Source: Lichtheimia corymbifera B2541 (lineage: Eukaryota > Mucoromycota > Mucoromycetes > Mucorales > Lichtheimiaceae). Taken from it: DNA of 64,000 nucleotides. The number at the start of each line of letters is the position of its first letter. Position 1 is the stretch's first letter. The position numbers and the translations under genes were made by a program. The notes beneath the pieces are model-generated. The model did no database searches, was not told where the DNA came from, and worked only from the letters and a program-made list of their open reading frames with translations. The stretch is taken from NCBI GenBank assembly GCA_000697475.1, contig JNEU01000888.1, positions 84,043 through 148,042 of the forward strand. The letters run 5' to 3'. Shown here piece after piece: positions 57,820 to 64,000 of the stretch.

Positions 57820-58917
57820 TTATGCAAGATTGGGTTTATGTTCAATGGTGGGTTCATCAGGCTTCATATTTTCTTGAAGTTCACGCTGTGTGCCCATGGC
57901 CATGCCTGGTGTAGGTGTGGGATAATAGTAACCCCCTTGTGAATTATAATAGTCAGCGCCCATATCATGTTCAGGATGATGGTAGTATTGGTTGCTGGTG
58001 TTGTTATAGTCCATAGCTGCCATATTGCCATAGCCAGCGGCGGCGGCAGTTGTGGTGGGTGAAGTAGGCGGGACAAATGGGCGCTGTTGATGTTGTTGGA
58101 AAGGTGATGATCCACCACCATAACCGCTATGGTTGCTGGTTTCGGCCATGTTGTTGAATGCAAAGTCATCAGGTTCGTGCTTGAGTCGTTGTTTACGCGA
58201 GTTGTCTCTGCTGCTACGTCGGATGAACCAAATCACCAGACCACCAATGATAGCAAGACCCACTAGTGGTATCCTTTAGTATCCTTTACAATGAACGATT
58301 TTTTCGAAAAGAAACTTACCGACACCACCAACAACCGAGCCAGCTACGACAGCTGTTGTATTGGTACCATTGTTGCCTTGTTGGTGTTGCTGCTGCTGTT
58401 GATCGCCTTGTTGCTGGTTGTTATTGTTATTTTGTTGTTGGTTGTTATCATTGTTGGATGATGAGGAGGATGAATCAGAGTTATCAGAGGAAGAGGAAGA
58501 GCTGTCAGTTGCCTTGCCATGGTTATGATTAGAGGATGAGGTGGGTTTATCTTCGGATGATGATTGTTGCTGGTTATTGTTATCGTTTGATTGGGTGGGT
58601 GTAGGTTGTTGACTATTGTTATTGTCATTGTTGTTGGAAGAGGTAGGTTGTGCACCTGAAGAGTTGGTGGGATCTTGAGACTGTTGCTGATCACTTTGTT
58701 GAGCATTATCTGATTGCTGTTGGTCAGGAGAAGATGCTGTAGCCGAAGGGGAGCTATCACTGCCACCGGCGCTACTGCTGCTGTCACCACCACCACCTAG
58801 TAGACCACCACCACTGTCACCGCCTATGCCTAGTAAATCGGCACGACCCACAGTGCTGCAAATATGTAAAAAGACAAGTACAAAGAATAAGAGCGATGTG
58901 GATGAAGGTAGTCGCAT
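57820..58917 (-). CDS. Ser/Asn/Gln-rich single-pass surface protein (Mid2/Wsc-like architecture)
   Basis: 346 residues, two exons (minus) 58917-58320 and 58262-57820. Order: signal peptide (MRLPSSTSLLFFVLVFLHIC); Gly/Ser patch; about 150 residues of almost pure S, N, Q, D and T (likely O-glycosylated, extended); one membrane helix reconstituted across the splice (VVAGSVVGGVVGLAIIGGLV, then IWF); a basic stop-transfer (IRRSSRDNSRKQRLK); and a 110-residue cytoplasmic tail rich in Y, P, G and N ending EPTIEHKPNLA. This is the layout of fungal cell-wall stress sensors and related surface proteins. No WSC Cys domain is present, so the role is inferred from architecture only. Confidence 0.78.
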
Positions 58918-59234
58918 GCTTGATGTATATATGAAAAAGAAAGGGAAAGAGAGAGGGTTCCTTTGGTATAGTCTTGGTTATAAATGGGGATGGTGTGTGC
59001 CTATCAATCATTATTATTAGTATTTAGATCGGCGCTCCATCGCATGTTTCTTGGCTGTGTGATGGTGGATGGTGATAGCCCTGACACACCACTGCTGTCG
59101 ATCCCATTGCCCCAATAAGCTATTCCCCATTTAGTCACAAGTAATTGATCCTTACGATTCCAAGGAATCCAATGCTTCATTTAATCATGGATCGGTCACC
59201 CGAATTCATATGTGTTCATTCTAAGTCTTTTTGT
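58918..59234. other. Intergenic region
   Basis: Promoter of the surface protein gene and 3' flank of the next minus-strand gene. No gene seen. Confidence 0.35.
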
Positions 59235-59729
59235 TTATTGCTGTTGTTGCATAATAGGCTTTTTCCCGGCTACTGCTAATCTTCCAGAGATGGCTCCACC
59301 AGCTGCTCCACCATAAAACACCACACCACACCTTGCAATCAACTCCATGGCTAGTTTCAGTGTCACTATCCGGATATCCGCATTGGCTGGTGCCTTTGCA
59401 AAGAACAATCGATGTCGCGTATCAGGTTGAAACGTCAACTTGCCGAGCACGCCCATGCTCACCAACGTCCCTGCAGTGGCCGCCCATCCTGAACGAGGTG
59501 GATAATATTCTCTCAGTAACTCGCTTGTCGAGCGATCTAGTTGATGGCCTCATGAGTCTAATCGTCGTTTCCTCTATATAATAAAGAGTCGATAGATACC
59601 TTTTAGGTTTTGAGGGGGAGGACCCTGACACAACTTTGCAGCCTCATAATCGACACCATTGAAGACCTTGGAGAATGTGAAATAGCCAATGGGGGCACCA
59701 ATGAGAAATGCTGGAAGGAAAACGGCCAT
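59235..59729 (-). CDS. Small membrane protein of unknown function
   Basis: 127 residues, two exons (minus) 59729-59600 and 59488-59235. It starts MAVFLPAFLIGAPIGYFTFS and continues NGVDYEAAKLCQGPPPQ. The splice restores LKGWAATAGTLVSMGVLGKL. Then follow RHRLFFAKAPANADIRIVTL and a second hydrophobic, Gly/Ala-rich segment (CGVVFYGGAAGGAISGRLAV). Two or three membrane-associated segments are likely; no known family recognised. The 111-nt intron is longer than most here; the alternative 26-nt splice would give a frame with an early stop. Confidence 0.62.
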
Positions 59730-60230
59730 GAAGGAAGGTGGGGGTATAATACAAGCAAAAGAAATGACTTTACAAGCACACACACCCTGGCATTAATCCC
59801 GCTTTGTTGCATGATATCATTTTGCGATCACCGCGTCATAGTCATTTGGAGTATGGGAGAAAGAGAACCATATGGTGAAAGCCTATTTGTATCGCTGGAA
59901 CATCCAAACTATGAGTGCATGTAGCGCTCACAGAAAGGACTATACACCGTGGCCTGGTACACCGTGGCCTGGGGAATCTCATTGCTCACTACTAGTAGAG
60001 TTTTATGGTGATGAGCCGGTTCTCTCAGTGTAATCTTAATATTTAGAGCGGAATGCGTATTTGAGCAAGTGTAAGCAACATTAGTTACATTAAAGATGCA
60101 TTTGGCAACGTTGCTCCAAAAAAATAAAACAAAGCATGTCTACTGGGGTTATGGCTGCAAAATGTAAACAGCGCGTAGGTTATGCAAAGTAACCCGAATT
60201 GATAATCAATGGTTACTAGAGTGGAATACT

Positions 60231-60700
60231 ATGTGTCAGAGTGTAAAACAAGTCATGGATAAGCTGGCCACCATTGACATCAATGTGGATGATAAACACA
60301 GCTTTCCTTTGATGATTCGAGGCATCAATGATAATGGAAAAGCAGACTCTTCGTGTAGAGACCATGACACAGTGCCCCTGCTACTACTGGCAGCTTTGCT
60401 GAAGCTCGATCGATCCATCGACTTGGCCAGCAGCAGGCATTGGATCATACCAAGTGGCCATTATGTTGTCAGGAAGAAGCATAGCATAGGTTTATTATCT
60501 TAACGAAACGTTGTTACTAGATCCATATAGCCAACAAGCTGGGCAAAAGAATCGAGCAGACTCGTTTTAGTAAGGTAGAAATTGTGGATCTAGACGGTGC
60601 CTTTCAGGTTGCTGGTGGAGAAAAACAGGATCGCACCGACGTCGAAAAAGGAAATGCAAGAGAGAGGTTTCGATCGGGTAATTCCCTGCTGTATTTGATG
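60231..60700 (+). pseudogene. Possible degenerate open frame
   Basis: A 90-codon frame from ATG 60231 (MCQSVKQVMDKLATIDINVD ... HWIIPSGHYVVRKKHSIG) is followed after 31 nt by another coding-like stretch in a different frame (about 60522-60680; IHIANKLGKRIEQTRF, EIVDLDGAFQVAGGEKQDR). No valid intron of normal length joins them. No family recognised; it might be a decayed gene or transposon fragment. Confidence 0.25.
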
Positions 60701-61331
60701 CGGATGCCATGTGCATTTTATTGTGTGTGTGTAACACTATACCCGTATATGAGAGAAATGTAAAGGTGATGATGTGTGTTCATTTGACAAGGAGTGGTAG
60801 TATATGCTATAGCATCCATGATGATGATGATGAGTGGGTCTGGACACGTGGATCAAGTGAATATGCCTGGTGGATGGTGCATGTTTCAGAGATTGGTGTT
60901 ACACATTCGAGCATAAGCAAGAAACTCCCTTTTCCCTTTTACTCGTCGTCTTCAGGGGTAAAATGTGCCCTTTTTGTCTCTTGTTGTTTTAACTTGATCC
61001 CTTTTTTTCTCGTTTGTTGTTTCTTCTCATACGCAATCGAGTCATTGTGCAATATACAAAGAATAAGTGGAAGAAAAAGAGAAGCACAAGACCCATCATC
61101 TGCGGCCTAAACTCAGCATCTCACGGCACGCACGATATAATATACTTTAAGCAAGGTAACTGGTGGATAAAGAGATACAGTTGAAAGAGGACAAGCGGAG
61201 GCAGTATTGACAAGAAAGCGAATGTGAGCGTGTGTGTGTGTGCAGGCATCAAGTTTGGGGGTGGGGACGTAATAGCTCATACGCTTGTTTCTCTCTTTCT
61301 CTCTTTTAGACATATACACGTACACTTTCTT

Positions 61332-61417
<86 letters not shown>

Positions 61418-61445
61418 TTCTCTCTTTCTCTCTCATTTTCCTGCA
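60701..61445. other. Long upstream region of the RRM gene, with (CT)38
   Basis: A pure CT dinucleotide repeat spans 61339-61414, about 30 nt before the start codon and so within the probable 5' UTR. The frame stays open through the repeat but lacks an ATG upstream, so I do not extend the protein. Confidence 0.6.
61339..61414 (+). repeat. (CT)38 microsatellite
   Basis: Seventy-six bases of uninterrupted CT, flanked by further CT/TTC-rich sequence. Confidence 0.95.
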
Positions 61446-63324
61446 ATGACATCTGGAGGGAGCAATAATACTACCACCACTACTTCTCCTCATCCCACGG
61501 ATGACAAGCCTGTTACTGCAGCAACTACAACCACAGCAGCACAACCACAGCAACCAACCACTGTTCCAGTACAACAGCAACCACCACCATCAGGGGCTAT
61601 TCCTTTCAATGGAGTCATGACACCGACATCACCACCCTATCCACCTTATGTCACCTACATTGACCCTGAGCATGTGGATGAAGCGGGTGGGTATACTTAT
61701 GTGTACCCCATGAGCCCACAGTTCTCTGTGCAGTATTATCAGGACTTGAATGGGTATCAGAGTTATCCAGGTTCGCCTGCATTACATCCACAGTCGCCGC
61801 CTGTCAACCCCACCAGTCCGCCATTCAGTCCTACTTTCCAGCCTGCTGGTGCTGCTCCTGGCACTTCCATCACCTTATCACCACCTACACATGCCTTTGT
61901 TCTACCATCCCATCATCATCACCAATTCCCTCCGTTGCACATTCCTTCTCCCGTATTGACAGGCACCAACCATCCCCATCATCATCCACCCGGTTCGCCA
62001 CCTCAATACATCCAACCTTTACCTACATTATCCGCAGATCAGCGTCAAAAACAAGGTCAAGATCATTTCCATACGCATAATGTTTATGTACGTGGTTTGG
62101 CGGCTACTACAACAGATGATTCATTCTTGGAACTTTGCAGTGTGTAAGTGTATACAATATGTATCTATCATTGCTGTATTAACGTTGAATGCTTATTAGA
62201 TATGGCAAGATTACATCAAGCAAAGCTATCATCGATCAAAAAACGGGTGAATGCAAAGGATACGGTTTTGCTATGTATGAATCTGAAAAAGAGTGTCAGC
62301 ATGCCATTGATGGATTGAACAAAGCTGGATTGCAGGCATCATTTGCCAGAGTGGGTCAGGTACGTACAGGCAACTTTATACAAAGGATGGGGAACCTTAT
62401 GCAACATGTTGTTGTAGGAATCGTTTAGCTCTCGATTGAGAAGTCTCCAAGATGAAACATCAACCAACATTTATATTTCAAATCTACCTTTGGATATGAC
62501 TGAACAGGTAAAAATAGGGAAAGAAGGGATTATGGAGCATTGTTTTGCTAAGGGATCGATGAATAGAAATTAGAAGACTTGTTCCAACCTCACAAGACCA
62601 TTTCCAATCGTATCTTGAGAGATCCACAATCAGGAATAAGCCGTGGTGTGGGATTTGCCAGGTATGTGTTAATGTCAAAGGATGAGGATGGGTTCTTATG
62701 ATGATGATTCATAGATTGGCGGATCGTCATTCAGCATTGACTATTATTGAAAAGTTCAACGGCCATGCCATTGATGGATCTTCAGCACCTTTGCAAGTGA
62801 GATTTGCAGATTCACCTGCCCAAAAGAGACTCAAGAGCCAGACAGCACGCAAACGAATACTCCGACCACGAGAATTCCAACCCATGGCTAGTTTCCCTGT
62901 ACGATCCATGATGCCAGTGACACCAGAGACCATGCTTGGTATTGCACCTGCCAGTGCTGCTGCGGGTGTAGCTACAACAGCTGCTCCACAACCTGCTTAC
63001 ACATATTATCCTCATGATCCGCATCATCCTCAGTAAGTAGTAATCTATGTGGTGACCTTGGAGGAGAGAGAAACAACCTATTCATGGAAACCCTTTTTTT
63101 TTTATAGATACATTCATTATCCTGCAACGTTAATGACGACACCTATGCCCATGCATGCAGCTACGGCTACCGCAGCTTCGCCACATACAGCGCCACAACA
63201 ACAACCACAACCACAGCCGCAAGATACTACTGCTTTGGCATCTCCACCACCCACCACGGATGATAAGGAACTCAAGGAATTGACTGCAGCTGTAGAACAG
63301 AAATTGGATCTGACTAAACAATAG
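61446..63324 (+). CDS. RNA-binding protein with two RRM domains, RBMS-like
   Basis: 525 residues in six exons: 61446-62143, 62200-62359, 62418-62507, 62567-62661, 62715-63032 and 63108-63324 (TAG). The N-terminal 210 residues are T/P/Q/H-rich disorder. RRM1 (about 214-285) has HNVYVRGLAATTTDDSFLEL, YGKITSSKAIID and CKGYGFAMYES; RRM2 (about 300-375) has TNIYISNLPLDMTEQ, HKTISNRILRD and SRGVGFARLAD, with LQVRFADSPAQKR after it. RNP1 and RNP2 are intact in both. The pairing and the ADS/KR linker resemble animal RBMS/Shep proteins and their fungal relatives, which bind single-stranded nucleic acid or AU-rich RNA. The C-terminus is A/P/Q-rich with a final short helix (KELKELTAAVEQKLDL). Confidence 0.9.
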
Positions 63325-63927
63325 TACCTCAACAACAAACAACAAACACCTCCCGCAAGCTCTCTTTCTCTCTTTCTCTCTCTTTTTACTGCTCAACTCC
63401 CCTCACTACCCATTCACCACTGTTTCACGCACATACGCAATGCATTCACCACCCAAAAAGAACCAATTTTTGTAATACAATTCGCACTCTGCAAAAACAC
63501 ACAAATACGATTTGCCCCCTCGGGTATCAGGATTAAGGGAGAAAATGACATTATGGATTACATTAGCAACAAACATAATCAAAAAGGAGGGAGATGATCA
63601 GTCGACATCTTGACATGTGTATATACTATCTTTTTGCACACTTGAGAGTAGTAGAGTAGCACAGTAAAAGGATGATCCTTGCCGTGTCTTCCGTTGATTG
63701 ACTTGTTGTGCAACCTTCTCGGTCAAATCCTTCCGTTGTCCCGAGCACGGCAAGATCAGCAATGTACATAGTGAGCCTTAATAAAGAGACTATAGAGATC
63801 CATATTATCCATTCATTCATTGGCAGCAAACAATGCATGGTCTTGGACGTGTGTTAAATAAGCATCTAGCAAGGAACCCCGCTCACGATGTACATCGGAT
63901 CGACAATCCGGTCATCATGATGTTGTA

Positions 63928-63958
<31 letters not shown>

Positions 63959-64000
63959 CCCCCCCAAAAAATCAACTCCATTCATTTAAAAACCGCATGG
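63325..64000. other. Window-edge intergenic region with homopolymer runs
   Basis: After the RRM gene's 3' flank, a run of T29 (63930-63958), C7 (63959-63965) and A6 (63966-63971) stands close to the window end. No gene is supported. Confidence 0.6.

Overview
The window looks like nuclear DNA of an early-diverging fungus, most likely Mucoromycota. The reasons are intron-rich genes with short GT-AG introns (mostly about 50-70 nt), fungal-type proteins (Hse1, Bfr1, Nha1-type antiporter, Tps2/Tsl1-type trehalose subunit, xylose-reductase-type aldo/keto reductase), and low-complexity Q/N/S/P tracts. No database search was possible, so the taxon is an inference. I rebuilt gene models by hand from splice sites, frame continuity and family motifs. 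Exon coordinates are given in each entry.

Layout, left half. The window opens inside a long-chain acyl-CoA synthetase gene (to 1257) that contains a 7-nt microexon. Next come a GATA zinc-finger regulator (about 1846-4105), an aldo/keto reductase (minus, 4238-5390), an A-PCP-reductase (NRPS-like) enzyme (6356-9941), a 17-exon trehalose-phosphate synthase/phosphatase-family subunit with a damaged HAD nucleophile motif (10726-14337), a Naa50-type N-acetyltransferase (14541-15157), a Nudix CoA-diphosphatase-like protein (15357-16766) and a SUN-domain protein (17439-18998). A sparser stretch follows: a small secreted protein (20034-20330), a single-pass membrane protein of unknown function (21686-22489) and a cysteine-containing secreted peptide (minus, 22936-23124).

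Middle. From about 23.2 to 30.2 kb I see no convincing gene. About 24.86-28.33 kb is an array of alternately inverted repeats that includes a roughly 590-bp foldback palindrome and four copies of a 63-68 bp mini-element with 13-bp terminal inverted repeats. A tail of divergent direct repeats follows.

Right half. A secreted Cys-rich protein (minus, 30256-30828), BFR1 (31845-33496), NAD kinase (minus, 33602-35452), PEX11 (35700-36630), a Na+/H+ antiporter (minus, 37077-39274), an R/P-rich low-complexity protein (minus, 40513-42040), a DAO-type FAD oxidoreductase (43482-45083), the ESCRT-0 subunit HSE1 (45546-48000), a 1009-residue SWIM zinc-finger protein (minus, 48140-51688) and a 3-ketoacyl-CoA thiolase (51995-53537). 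The 3' part of the thiolase gene and the adjacent small secreted-protein gene are duplicated in tandem: the second copy (about 55.03-56.68 kb) holds a thiolase pseudogene and a second, apparently intact secreted-protein gene. The window closes with a serine/asparagine/glutamine-rich single-pass surface protein (minus, 57820-58917), a small membrane protein (minus, 59235-59729), an RBMS-like two-RRM RNA-binding protein (61446-63324) and a T29-C7-A6 homopolymer run near the edge.

Themes. Several genes fit fatty-acid/peroxisome metabolism (acyl-CoA synthetase, Nudix CoA diphosphatase, PEX11, thiolase), but they are scattered and nothing suggests co-regulation. Four loci encode small secreted proteins sharing a Cys pattern, C-x(8,9)-C-x(5,6)-C-x-W.
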